A stretch of DNA of 64,000 nt from Mycobacterium sp. E2479. GTDB taxonomy: Bacteria; Actinomycetota; Actinomycetes; Mycobacteriales; Mycobacteriaceae. The notes under the pieces were generated by a model that searched no databases, had not been told where the DNA came from, and worked only from the letters and a program-made list of their open reading frames with translations. Below are positions 20,849 to 28,058 of this stretch, piece after piece. The stretch lies in assembly GCF_001667925.1 (NCBI RefSeq), contig NZ_LZJR01000050.1, positions 1-64,000 on the forward strand, read 5' to 3'. Position 1 is the stretch's first letter; every line of letters begins with the position of its first letter. The translations under genes were made by a program, and so were the position numbers.

Positions 20849-20905
20849 GCTTGCCAATTAACACGCACCCGCTTCGAGCGAGTGGGTTACCGCAGGAGGA
20901 CACAA

Positions 20906-22072
20906 GTGACGGTGCTATCAGCGGTCGGGCATGCTTTGACGGTCGCGGGGTCGATGACGTGGGAAATCCTGTGGGCGCTGATCTTGGGCTTCGCCCTCTC
21001 GGCGGTGGTGCAGGCCGTCGTGCGGCGCTCGACGATCGTGGCGCTCATGGGTGACGATAGGCCGCGCACCCTCGCGGTCGCCGCCGGGCTGGGCGCGGCA
21101 TCGTCTTCCTGCTCGTATGCCGCGGTGGCGCTGGCGCGGTCGCTGTTTCGCAAGGGCGCCAACTTCACCGCGGCGATGACGTTTGAAATCGGCTCCACCA
21201 ACCTGGTGGTGGAGCTGGGCATCCTCCTGGCGCTGCTGATGGGCTGGCAATTCACCGCCGCCGAATTCGTCGGCGGCCCCATGATGATCATGGTGCTGGC
21301 CGTTTTGTTCCGGCTGTTCGTGCGATCGCGACTCATCGACGCCGCCCGTGAGCAGGCCGAGCGGGGAATCGCCGGCTCGATGGAAGGCCATGCCGCCATG
21401 GACATGTCCGTCCAAGGGGACGGCTCGTTTTGGCGACGGCTGTTCTCCCCGGCCGGCCTCACCTCGGTTTCGCACGTGTTCGTCATGGAGTGGCTCGCGA
21501 TCTTGCGCGACCTCGTCCTGGGCCTGCTGATCGCGGGTGCCGTCGCGGCCTGGGTTCCCGAAAGACTCTGGCAGAACTTCTTTTTGGTCGATCACCCGGG
21601 CCTCTCGCCGATATGGGGACCGATCGTGGGGCCCATCGTGGCGATCGTGTCCTTCGTGTGCTCGATCGGCAACGTCCCGCTGGCGGCGGTGTTGTGGAAC
21701 GGGGGCATCAGCTTTGGCGGCGTAATCGCGTTCATCTATGCCGACCTGTTGATCCTTCCGATCCTGAATATCTACCGCAAGTACTACGGCACCCGGATGA
21801 TGCTGACGTTGTTGGGCACCTTCTATGTCGCGATGGTCGCCGCCGGGTATTTGGTCGAATTGATCTTCGGCACAACTCATCTCATTCCGACACAGCGCAA
21901 CGCGATGGTGCTCGAAGCGTCGATCTCATGGAACTACACGACCTGGCTCAACATCGCGTTCCTGGTGCTCGCGGTCATCCTGGTCGTCCGGTTCATCGCC
22001 TCCGATGGTCTGCCCATGGTGCGCATGATGGGCGGTTCCCCCGAGGCCGGCCAGTCCGGGCATCGGCACTGA
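20906..22072 (+). CDS. DUF318/ArsP-like permease behind a copper-type operator (Rv2963-like)
   Basis: A 388-residue integral membrane protein with about 8-10 helices. Both halves carry a Ser/Cys motif, SSSCSYAAVALA (Cys69) and SFVCSIGNVPLA (Cys252), as in the DUF318 permeases that include metal-efflux proteins. The hydrophilic loop between the halves has EGHAAMDMSV (His162, Met165, Met167), a possible soft-metal site. The GTG at 20906 has AGGAGGA 5-10 nt upstream. As I recall, its H37Rv counterpart Rv2963 is in the copper-responsive RicR regulon, and the operator just upstream agrees. Copper export is the best guess, not proven. Confidence 0.85.
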   Translation: MTVLSAVGHALTVAGSMTWEILWALILGFALSAVVQAVVRRSTIVALMGDDRPRTLAVAAGLGAASSSCSYAAVALARSLFRKGANFTAAMTFEIGSTNLVVELGILLALLMGWQFTAAEFVGGPMMIMVLAVLFRLFVRSRLIDAAREQAERGIAGSMEGHAAMDMSVQGDGSFWRRLFSPAGLTSVSHVFVMEWLAILRDLVLGLLIAGAVAAWVPERLWQNFFLVDHPGLSPIWGPIVGPIVAIVSFVCSIGNVPLAAVLWNGGISFGGVIAFIYADLLILPILNIYRKYYGTRMMLTLLGTFYVAMVAAGYLVELIFGTTHLIPTQRNAMVLEASISWNYTTWLNIAFLVLAVILVVRFIASDGLPMVRMMGGSPEAGQSGHRH

Positions 22073-22138
22073 CCGGCCGCGGGGTTGCGGTAACTGCACG
22101 TCGAGCACCGCGCGGCGCCCTCGGTCGCCCCCGGCGCA

Positions 22139-22621
22139 TCAGGACTGGTCCGAAAGCCTCTCCCGCAAGCGACGATTGACCGCTTCGGGCAGCAGTTCCG
22201 ACACGTCACCGCCGAGCATCGCCACCTCTTTGGCCAGCGATGACGACACGAACGAATAGCGCGGGGCGGTCGCGACGAAGAAGGTGTCCACGCCTGCGAC
22301 GTGTTTGTTCATCTGCGCCATCTGCAGCTCGTATTCGAAGTCGGTGCCGGTGCGCAGCCCCTTCACGATGGCCGTCATGCCGCGCGACCGGACGAAGTCG
22401 ACGACTAGACCTTGGCCGGCTTCCGCCCGCAGGTTGGGCAGGTGCGTCGTCGATTCGTTGATCATTGCGATCCGCTCGTCGAGGTCGAACATGCCCTTCT
22501 TGGCGGGGTTGGTCAGGATCGCCACCACCACCTCGTCGAACTGAGCCGACGCGCGCTCGAAGACGTCGATGTGGCCCAACGTCACCGGGTCGAACGATCC
22601 CGGGCACACTGCGCCGCTCAT
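22139..22621 (-). CDS. coaD: Phosphopantetheine adenylyltransferase
   Basis: 160 residues. It carries out the fourth step of coenzyme A synthesis. The nucleotidyltransferase motif TLGH (14-17) follows CPGSFDPV, and the substrate-binding region [20 protein letters not shown] and [11 protein letters not shown] are intact. The ATG at 22621 gives the length and N terminus of the H37Rv enzyme ([12 protein letters not shown]). Upstream lie three and a bit 51-bp repeats (locus C), whose minus-strand reading frame ends ATGA on this start codon. Confidence 0.96.
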   Translation of the reverse strand: MSGAVCPGSFDPVTLGHIDVFERASAQFDEVVVAILTNPAKKGMFDLDERIAMINESTTHLPNLRAEAGQGLVVDFVRSRGMTAIVKGLRTGTDFEYELQMAQMNKHVAGVDTFFVATAPRYSFVSSSLAKEVAMLGGDVSELLPEAVNRRLRERLSDQS

Positions 22622-22660
22622 GCGGGCGCCCCAGCGCAACGGGGTGGTCTACGCACACCG

Positions 22661-22828
22661 GGCGCCATGACGCGCGCCACGACGATGCAGAGCGAAGCGA
22701 TGCTGAGAAGCGGCGCCATGACGCGCGCCGCGACGATGCAGAGCGAAGCGATGCTGAGAAGCGGCGCCATGACGCGCGCCGCGACGATGCAGAGCGAAGC
22801 GATGCTGAGAAGCGGCGCCATGACGCAT
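22661..22828. repeat. Intergenic tandem repeat locus C (51-bp unit, about 3.3 copies)
   Basis: GGCGCCATGACGCGCGCC begins copies at 22661, 22712 and 22763, with a partial fourth at 22814. The period is exactly 51 bp, so the frame is kept. On the minus strand each unit starts ATGGCGCCG and ends CATCGTCGCGG, a diverged form of the units at the other loci. It lies inside the rsmD-coaD pair. Confidence 0.93.
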
Positions 22829-22845
22829 GACGGTACACGCCCACC

Positions 22846-23400
22846 TCAACGACGCTCGGCCAGCTCCAAACGGGTGTCGCCGTAAACCCGTGGTGGCCAT
22901 ACCGACCAGCCGGACGGCCAATTCAGCGGCGCACTCCCGGCCGCCCGCTCCACCACAGCGACGCTGCCCTCGTGCACCCAACCATGGGCGGGCAACCCGG
23001 AAAGCACGGCCTCGACCTCGGCGGCGTCTACGTCGTAGGGCGGGTCGGCCAGCACCAGATCGAACGCGGCCGCGGTCCCGGCCGCCAGCACGGTTGCGAC
23101 CGCTCCCCGGCGCAACGTCGCGCCGCGCAGACCCAGGGTTTCGATGTTGCGCGCGATGACGGATCCCGTGCGCGGGTCCGACTCCACGAAGAGCGCGGCG
23201 GCCGCGCCGCGGGACAACGCCTCCAATCCCAGTGCACCGGAACCGGAATAGAGGTCCAGCACGTTGAGGCCGGTCAGCTCGCGGCGGGCGGTCAAGATGT
23301 TGAAGAGCGACTCGCGCACGCGGTCGGTGGTGGGCCTGGTGCCGCGCTGCGGGACCGCAATGCGCCGGCCGCCGGCCACGCCGCCAATGATCCGGGTCAC
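22846..23400 (-). CDS. rsmD: 16S rRNA (guanine966-N2)-methyltransferase RsmD
   Basis: 184 residues. A Rossmann methyltransferase with the SAM-binding [14 protein letters not shown] (about 48-61) and the N-methyltransferase motif LADPPYD (about 117-123). The N terminus [14 protein letters not shown] is typical of RsmD. The GTG start at 23400 lies 10 bp after the VKOR stop. In H37Rv the pyruvate carboxylase gene pca separates these two genes; it is missing here. Confidence 0.94.
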   Translation of the reverse strand: MTRIIGGVAGGRRIAVPQRGTRPTTDRVRESLFNILTARRELTGLNVLDLYSGSGALGLEALSRGAAAALFVESDPRTGSVIARNIETLGLRGATLRRGAVATVLAAGTAAAFDLVLADPPYDVDAAEVEAVLSGLPAHGWVHEGSVAVVERAAGSAPLNWPSGWSVWPPRVYGDTRLELAERR

Positions 23401-23410
23401 CTGCCCATAC

Positions 23411-24058
23411 CTACAACAGCGTGGACCAGTAGTCCCAGAACCGCGCCATGATCATTGAGAACACTGCGGTGAACCAGAGTGCGGCGATGGACCACCGCCA
23501 CTGGAAAAGCACCCATCCAGGACCGGACTGCCGACGTTGCAATACCGGGCGATAAGCGATCGAGGCGACCACTACCAAAAGCGAAATGGTGACCACCCAC
23601 ACCACCATGCAGTACGGGCACAGCGCATTGATCCGATACAGGCTCTGGAAGATCAGCCAGTGCACGAACACCGCGCCGACCGCCACGCCGATCGTCATCC
23701 CCAGCCAATACCATTGCGGCAAAGCCACTTTGGTCAACGCCAGTAGGCCGGTGACGACGACCACGGTGAAGGCCACCAACCCCAACAGCGGGTTGGGGAA
23801 GCCCAGCACGGACGCCTGGGGGGTGACCATCACCGAGCCACAGGCCAGGATCGGGTTGATGTTGCAGGACGGCACGTATGACGGGTCGAGCAGGATGTCG
23901 ATCTTCTCGACCGTCAGCGTCATCGATGCCGCCAGGCCGACCAGACCCGAGATCAGCACCCACCAGGCACTGAGCGCCGGAACGCGCGCCGCCTCAGCTG
24001 GTTCCGGTGTCAGGTCCCCGGGGGGGTCGGCCGCTTCTGTCGACACCGCACCGGTCAT
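23411..24058 (-). CDS. Vitamin K epoxide reductase (VKOR) family disulfide-forming protein
   Basis: A 215-residue membrane protein with about five helices. It has the active-site CPYC (Cys147-Cys150) and the loop pair Cys65/Cys73 ([12 protein letters not shown]). Mycobacterial VKOR reoxidises DsbA-like proteins and passes electrons to quinone. Its ATG overlaps the stop of the upstream DsbA-like gene (ATGA), so the donor and acceptor of the pathway are translationally coupled. It is the H37Rv Rv2968c counterpart. Confidence 0.94.
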   Translation of the reverse strand: MTGAVSTEAADPPGDLTPEPAEAARVPALSAWWVLISGLVGLAASMTLTVEKIDILLDPSYVPSCNINPILACGSVMVTPQASVLGFPNPLLGLVAFTVVVVTGLLALTKVALPQWYWLGMTIGVAVGAVFVHWLIFQSLYRINALCPYCMVVWVVTISLLVVVASIAYRPVLQRRQSGPGWVLFQWRWSIAALWFTAVFSMIMARFWDYWSTLL

Positions 24059-24822
24059 GTGGAGGCTGGGGCGACCGCGCCGTCGATGCCCGGAATGTTG
24101 CCCACGATTTCTTTGATCTTGTTGACCATCGCCTCAGGTGTCGAGGGATCGTAGTCATCGCCGTTGATTTTGATGGTCGGCGTGGCGTTGATATGCGCGG
24201 CCGCCGCCGCACCGGTGACCTTGGAAAGGTATTTGCCGCTGTTGATGCAGTCCGGCACCCTGCCCACCACGCCCGCCTCGCGGGCGAGTTCGATCAGCCG
24301 CGCATTGTCGGGAAAGGTCTTGCCGGTTTCGCTCGGCTGAATGTCGGTGCTGAACAGCGCGGAGTGGAAGCGCCGGAATGCGTCCTGGTTCTCATCGGCG
24401 ACGCACAGCGCCGCAGCACCCGCCCGCGAGGAATAGTTCTGGTTTCGTGAGCTGTCAAGGATGGACACCATGGAGTAGTCCGCCGCGATCGCGCCGATGT
24501 CGATGAGCCTGGAGACCGTCGGACCGAAGGTGCGCTCGAAGTTGCCACAGGCCGGGCACAGGAAGTCCTCGTAAAACGTCACCACGGCCTTGGGATTACT
24601 GCTGCCCGGCTGGGTGACCAGCTTGCTCGACGTCACCCGCACGGCATCGCCGGCGCCGCTGGGTGCGGCCTTCTTGTGATGCGACGTGACGATGTAGAAG
24701 ACGAGGGCGACCGCGAAGATCACCACGAACGCGGTGCCGCCGATCTGGACGAGCCTGCTCGACTTACCGGCCGAGGCCGACTTCATGTCAAATCGGGGGG
24801 GACGTTTGGGTTTGTCGGCCAC
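24055..24822 (-). CDS. Membrane-anchored DsbA-like thiol:disulfide oxidoreductase (Rv2969c-like)
   Basis: 255 residues. A membrane anchor is seen at about 26-46 (QIGGTAFVVIFAVALVFYIV). The periplasmic thioredoxin fold has CPAC (Cys89-Cys92) after VVTFYEDFL and the cis-Pro region NATPTIKING. A second cysteine pair (in AALCVADE and VPDCINSG) fits the extra disulfide of mycobacterial DsbA. It oxidises exported proteins and is served by the VKOR gene that follows. The GTG at 24822 starts MADKPKRPPRF. Confidence 0.93.
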   Translation of the reverse strand: MADKPKRPPRFDMKSASAGKSSRLVQIGGTAFVVIFAVALVFYIVTSHHKKAAPSGAGDAVRVTSSKLVTQPGSSNPKAVVTFYEDFLCPACGNFERTFGPTVSRLIDIGAIAADYSMVSILDSSRNQNYSSRAGAAALCVADENQDAFRRFHSALFSTDIQPSETGKTFPDNARLIELAREAGVVGRVPDCINSGKYLSKVTGAAAAAHINATPTIKINGDDYDPSTPEAMVNKIKEIVGNIPGIDGAVAPAST

Positions 24823-24923
24823 AGGTTCCCTGATCTTTCGGTACGAGTTATCGGTCTGTCAGGTTGCGGACAAAGCGATCGGACAAAGCGTCTCTAGGTT
24901 ACCGGCGCCCGCGGCTCACCGAG

Positions 24924-26039
24924 TCAGACCCGGCTCAGGTGTGCCCGCAAGGCGGAAATCAGTTCGCTGGTCGCCACCATGCTGTCGCCGCCCAGCGGGA
25001 ACAAATTGACGAAGCCATGGGTCAGCGAACCCAGGTAGCGCAGGTCTACCGAGACGCCGGCGGCCCGCAGCGCCTCGGCGTAGCTCTCGCCTTCGTCGCG
25101 CAACGGATCGAAGCCGGCGACCGCGATCAGTGCGGGCGCCAGTCCCGTCAGCGATTCGGCCAGCGCCGGCGACACTCGCGGGTCGGTCCGGTCCAGATTC
25201 GAACGCCGCAGATATTGGGATTCAAACCAGTCGATGTCCCGCTTGGTCAGCACGAAGCCGCGCGAGAAGAGGGTCAGCGACCGGTTCTGAGCGGTGCAGT
25301 CGGTCTTGGGATAGATCAGCCATTGCAGCGCCGGCGCGGGACCATCCTCGTCGCGCGCTATCTGGCTGACCACGGCGGCCAGGTTGCCGCCCGCGCTGTC
25401 CCCGCCGACCGCGACCCGTCCCGGAATCGCGCCGAGCTCGCCGGCGTGCTCAAACGCCCAGATGAAGGCCGCGTAAGCGTCGTCGATGGCGGCCGGGGCC
25501 GGATGTTCGGGTGCCAGACGGTAGTCGATCGACAAAACGTGAATGCCGGCGTCACGACAGATCAGCCGGCACAGCGCGTCATAGGTGTCCAGATCACCGA
25601 TCGACCAACCGCCACCGTGGTAGAAGACCAGCAGCGGCGCGGCCGCGCCATCGGCCGGACGGTAGTGGCGGGCCCGGATCGCGCCGGCCGGGCCGGGGAG
25701 CGACAGTTCGTCGACGTCAACGTGGATCTGCGGACCGGGCAGCCCCACGATCTGCTCGCGCAGCTGGGTGCGCGACGCCTGCACGTCGTCGTCGACCACC
25801 AGCCCGTCGATCCCGACGGCGCGTAGGCCCGACAGCATCAGCTGCAGGGTCGGATCCAGTGTGTTGCCGTCGATGATGACCGAACGACTGCGGACCAGCC
25901 CTCGCCGCAGCGCGGTCGGGATCCACGGGATGACCTTGGTCCCGAGATTGGTGATGGCGCCCTGGATCCGACTGGCCAGCGGCACCGAATGTTCGGCCCC
26001 AGACTGAACTCCCGGCGCCCCTGACAGGAGCCTGGTCAT
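24924..26039 (-). CDS. lipN: Esterase/lipase LipN (hormone-sensitive lipase family)
   Basis: A 371-residue HSL-family alpha/beta hydrolase. The oxyanion motif is HGGGW (141-145), the nucleophile is Ser215 in GDSAGG, the acid is Asp311 in GFDPLRDEG and the histidine is His341 in SLTHGF. It hydrolyses short-chain esters in the family. The ATG at 26039 has AAGGGGG 6 nt upstream; an ATG farther out at 26090 lacks one. It stands alone on the minus strand after a gap of about 100 bp from the DsbA-like gene. Confidence 0.93.
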   Translation of the reverse strand: MTRLLSGAPGVQSGAEHSVPLASRIQGAITNLGTKVIPWIPTALRRGLVRSRSVIIDGNTLDPTLQLMLSGLRAVGIDGLVVDDDVQASRTQLREQIVGLPGPQIHVDVDELSLPGPAGAIRARHYRPADGAAAPLLVFYHGGGWSIGDLDTYDALCRLICRDAGIHVLSIDYRLAPEHPAPAAIDDAYAAFIWAFEHAGELGAIPGRVAVGGDSAGGNLAAVVSQIARDEDGPAPALQWLIYPKTDCTAQNRSLTLFSRGFVLTKRDIDWFESQYLRRSNLDRTDPRVSPALAESLTGLAPALIAVAGFDPLRDEGESYAEALRAAGVSVDLRYLGSLTHGFVNLFPLGGDSMVATSELISALRAHLSRV

Positions 26040-26353
26040 GAACAACCCCCTTACGACAACACGTGCTAACGCTCGACGACGAACGGCCATCAGTTCTCAC
26101 CGCACATCGCCTCTCAAGGCTTACCGGCCCGGGTGGCCACCAAACGGAGCGGTCAACACCGCCGTCGATCATCCGGCCCATCGACATCACCGGCTCGCCG
26201 CATCGCGGAAGCCCGCCGATGGCGGACCGCCGCGCGACTAACTGTACGGGGTCGCCTAACGGGTGCCGACGGCGCGGATAGACGCCCGTCCAGGTGTTGG
26301 TTAGGTTGCCTTTACACACTCGGTACTATCGTGATCCCAGGTCGGTGAGCTTT
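26040..26353. other. Intergenic region upstream of lipN and the aldo-keto reductase relic
   Basis: 314 bp with no gene that I can support. Near 26300-26330 it holds a TTAGGTT half-site and a possible plus-strand promoter (CTTTACACACTCGGTACTATC). The DNA after it is the remains of an aldo-keto reductase gene. Confidence 0.6.
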
Positions 26354-26493
26354 CATCGAATTGCGAGCAACTTCGACGTGTTCGATATCGAGCGCCTCGA
26401 ACTCGGCGCCGGACAGCGTCGATCTCGTCGCTCGATGACGGAACCCGGCTCGGTGCACATCTCGAACCTTCAATTTCACAGGCAGGTGAATGA
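26354..26493 (+). pseudogene. 3' relic of a second aldo-keto reductase gene
   Basis: 26354-26392 reads [13 protein letters not shown], which matches the C-terminal [13 protein letters not shown] of the intact gene that follows. After a 2-nt frame change near 26419 it reads [14 protein letters not shown] and stops at TGA 26491-26493, which matches [14 protein letters not shown] of the intact gene. Only the last 45 or so codons remain, and they are broken by the frameshift, so this is debris of a tandem paralogue that has been deleted. Confidence 0.75.
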
Positions 26494-27340
26494 ATTGGCC
26501 GGCGAGTCGGGCTCCGCCTTACCCTCAATTGCTCTCAACGACGAAAACACGATCCCGGCCCTCGGCCTGGGCGTCGCGGAATTGTCCGATGACCAGACCG
26601 AACGTGCGGTGTCGGCTGCGCTGGAGCTCGGCTGCCGGCTGATCGACACCGCCGCTGCTTACGGGAACGAAGCCGCCGTCGGGCGTGCGATCGCCGCCTC
26701 CGGGATTCCCCGCGCCGAGCTGTTCGTCACCACCAAGCTGGCCACCGCCGACCAGGGTTTCAAGGGAGCGATGGACGCCTGCAACGCGAGCCTGGAGCGG
26801 CTCGGCCTCGATTACGTCGACCTGTACCTGATCCACTGGCCCGCCCCGGCTTTGGGGACCTATGTGAACTCCTTCGGCGGCATGATCCAGTCCCGCGCGC
26901 AGGGTCAGGCCCGCTCGATCGGTGTCTCCAACTTCACCGAGGAGCACCTGACCACGGTCATCGACCTCACCTTCGTCACCCCGGCGGTCAACCAGGTCGA
27001 GCTGCACCCGCTGCTCAACCAGGAAGCGCTGCGCAAGACCAACGCCGAACACAACGTGCTCACGCAGTCCTACACACCGCTGGTGCTGGGCAAGCTGAAC
27101 GACAACCCGACGGTGAACTCGGTCGCCGGCGAATACGGCAAGACCGCCTCGCAGGTATTGCTGCGATGGAACCTGCAGCTGGGCAATGCGGTCGTCTTCC
27201 GGTCGGCCAATGCCGAACACATCGCGTCCAACTTGGACGTGTTCGACTTCGAGCTGGCCGACGAGCACATGGATGCGATCAGCGCGCTCAACGACGGCAC
27301 TCGGCTGCGCCCCGACCCGGAAACCTACGAAGGCGCGTAA
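26486..27340 (+). CDS. Aldo-keto reductase (Rv2971-like)
   Basis: About 284 residues. An NADPH-dependent AKR of family 5 type with the catalytic tetrad visible: Asp in [13 protein letters not shown], Tyr in the same helix, Lys in LFVTTKLA and His in YLIHWPAP. The NADPH site includes VSNFTEEHL and [12 protein letters not shown]. It probably reduces alpha-dicarbonyls such as methylglyoxal. The start is uncertain: GTG 26486 is given, while TTG 26495 has AGGTG at a 6-nt spacing and better matches the H37Rv N terminus, and ATG 26435 is farther out. It overlaps the end of the relic copy. Confidence 0.9.
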   Translation: MNELAGESGSALPSIALNDENTIPALGLGVAELSDDQTERAVSAALELGCRLIDTAAAYGNEAAVGRAIAASGIPRAELFVTTKLATADQGFKGAMDACNASLERLGLDYVDLYLIHWPAPALGTYVNSFGGMIQSRAQGQARSIGVSNFTEEHLTTVIDLTFVTPAVNQVELHPLLNQEALRKTNAEHNVLTQSYTPLVLGKLNDNPTVNSVAGEYGKTASQVLLRWNLQLGNAVVFRSANAEHIASNLDVFDFELADEHMDAISALNDGTRLRPDPETYEGA

Positions 27341-27344
27341 CCCG

Positions 27345-28058
27345 TTACCCGGTCGGGCAGGTGGTCGCGGCCTGACGCAGGACGCCGGTCGACGCCAGGT
27401 CCACCGGCAACGAGTAACCGCGCAGCACCGCGATGAACTGCATGGCGTACTGACACGCGAATGCCGCATTCGGCGGCATCCACTGCGCCGGCGGCGAATC
27501 GCCCTTGTCCTGATTGGCCTGCCCGTCGACGGCCAACAGGTTGGCGGGATCGTTGGCGAAGCGCAGCCGCTCGGGGGCCGGCCAGCCATAGGCGCCCATG
27601 TCCCAGGCGTAGGCGAGCGGGACGATGTGGTCGATCTGAACGGACTCGCCGATCTTGGGGCCGCGCTGGAACGCAATGGTCTTGTTGGTGTACGGATCGT
27701 GCAGCGTGCCGGTGGCCACGGCGTCCGGACACCGCTTGATCGACACGTAAGTCTTGTCGACGAGATCGCGGTTGAGGATGTCGTCGCGGGTGTCGCATCC
27801 GTTATGCCCCATCGGGGCGTCGTTTTCGTCGTCCCAGGCGGCGCCGAATGCCGACCGCAGGTAGTCGTAGCGGTGCTGGCGCAGCGGCACGACGGCGACG
27901 CCTCCCAGCACATCGGTGCCTGGCTGGACGGTCGGAACGTCAGCGCGCGCAGCGTATTCGGCGGAGCGTCGTGCGGTCGAGGATCCCACCGTCTGGTAGG
28001 CCACCAGCAACGCGAGCGCCGCCGCCGCGGCAAGCCACAGCAGTAGCTTGCGGTTCAC
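27345..28058 (-). CDS. Exported HNH-type (DUF1524) nuclease-like protein (Rv2972c-like)
   Basis: 237 residues. An N-terminal signal or anchor segment (about 5-21, LLLWLAAAAALALLVAY) is followed by a secreted domain. The HNH core IDHIVPLAYAWDMGA, NDPANLLAVDGQANQDKGD and PPAQWMPP is as in GmrSD-type/DUF1524 secreted nucleases of actinobacteria. Cysteines are paired outside the core. The nuclease function is inferred. Its ATG overlaps the recG stop (28055-28057), so it is coupled to recG. Confidence 0.85.
   Translation of the reverse strand: MNRKLLLWLAAAAALALLVAYQTVGSSTARRSAEYAARADVPTVQPGTDVLGGVAVVPLRQHRYDYLRSAFGAAWDDENDAPMGHNGCDTRDDILNRDLVDKTYVSIKRCPDAVATGTLHDPYTNKTIAFQRGPKIGESVQIDHIVPLAYAWDMGAYGWPAPERLRFANDPANLLAVDGQANQDKGDSPPAQWMPPNAAFACQYAMQFIAVLRGYSLPVDLASTGVLRQAATTCPTG

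Larger units (their letters stand above)
20420..20905. other. 486-bp intergenic region at the PDIM/PGL-less junction
   Basis: No convincing gene is seen. It separates the divergent DivIVA-like gene and copper-type permease. It holds a TGACA-N5-TGTCA palindrome (20570-20584), an imperfect hairpin with CTCAAACGC and GCGTTTTGAG arms at about 20533-20560, and the copper-type operator at 20832-20848. In H37Rv the large PDIM/PGL lipid locus lies between these two genes. Confidence 0.8.

Noticed and set aside
22661..22828. CRISPR-like array
   Set aside because: The units are contiguous without variable spacers, only three full copies are present, and no cas gene is near.
26306..26326. IdeR (iron) box at TTAGGTTGCCTTTAC
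   Set aside because: Only the left half-site fits; about 12 of 19 positions match the consensus, and no iron gene is adjacent.
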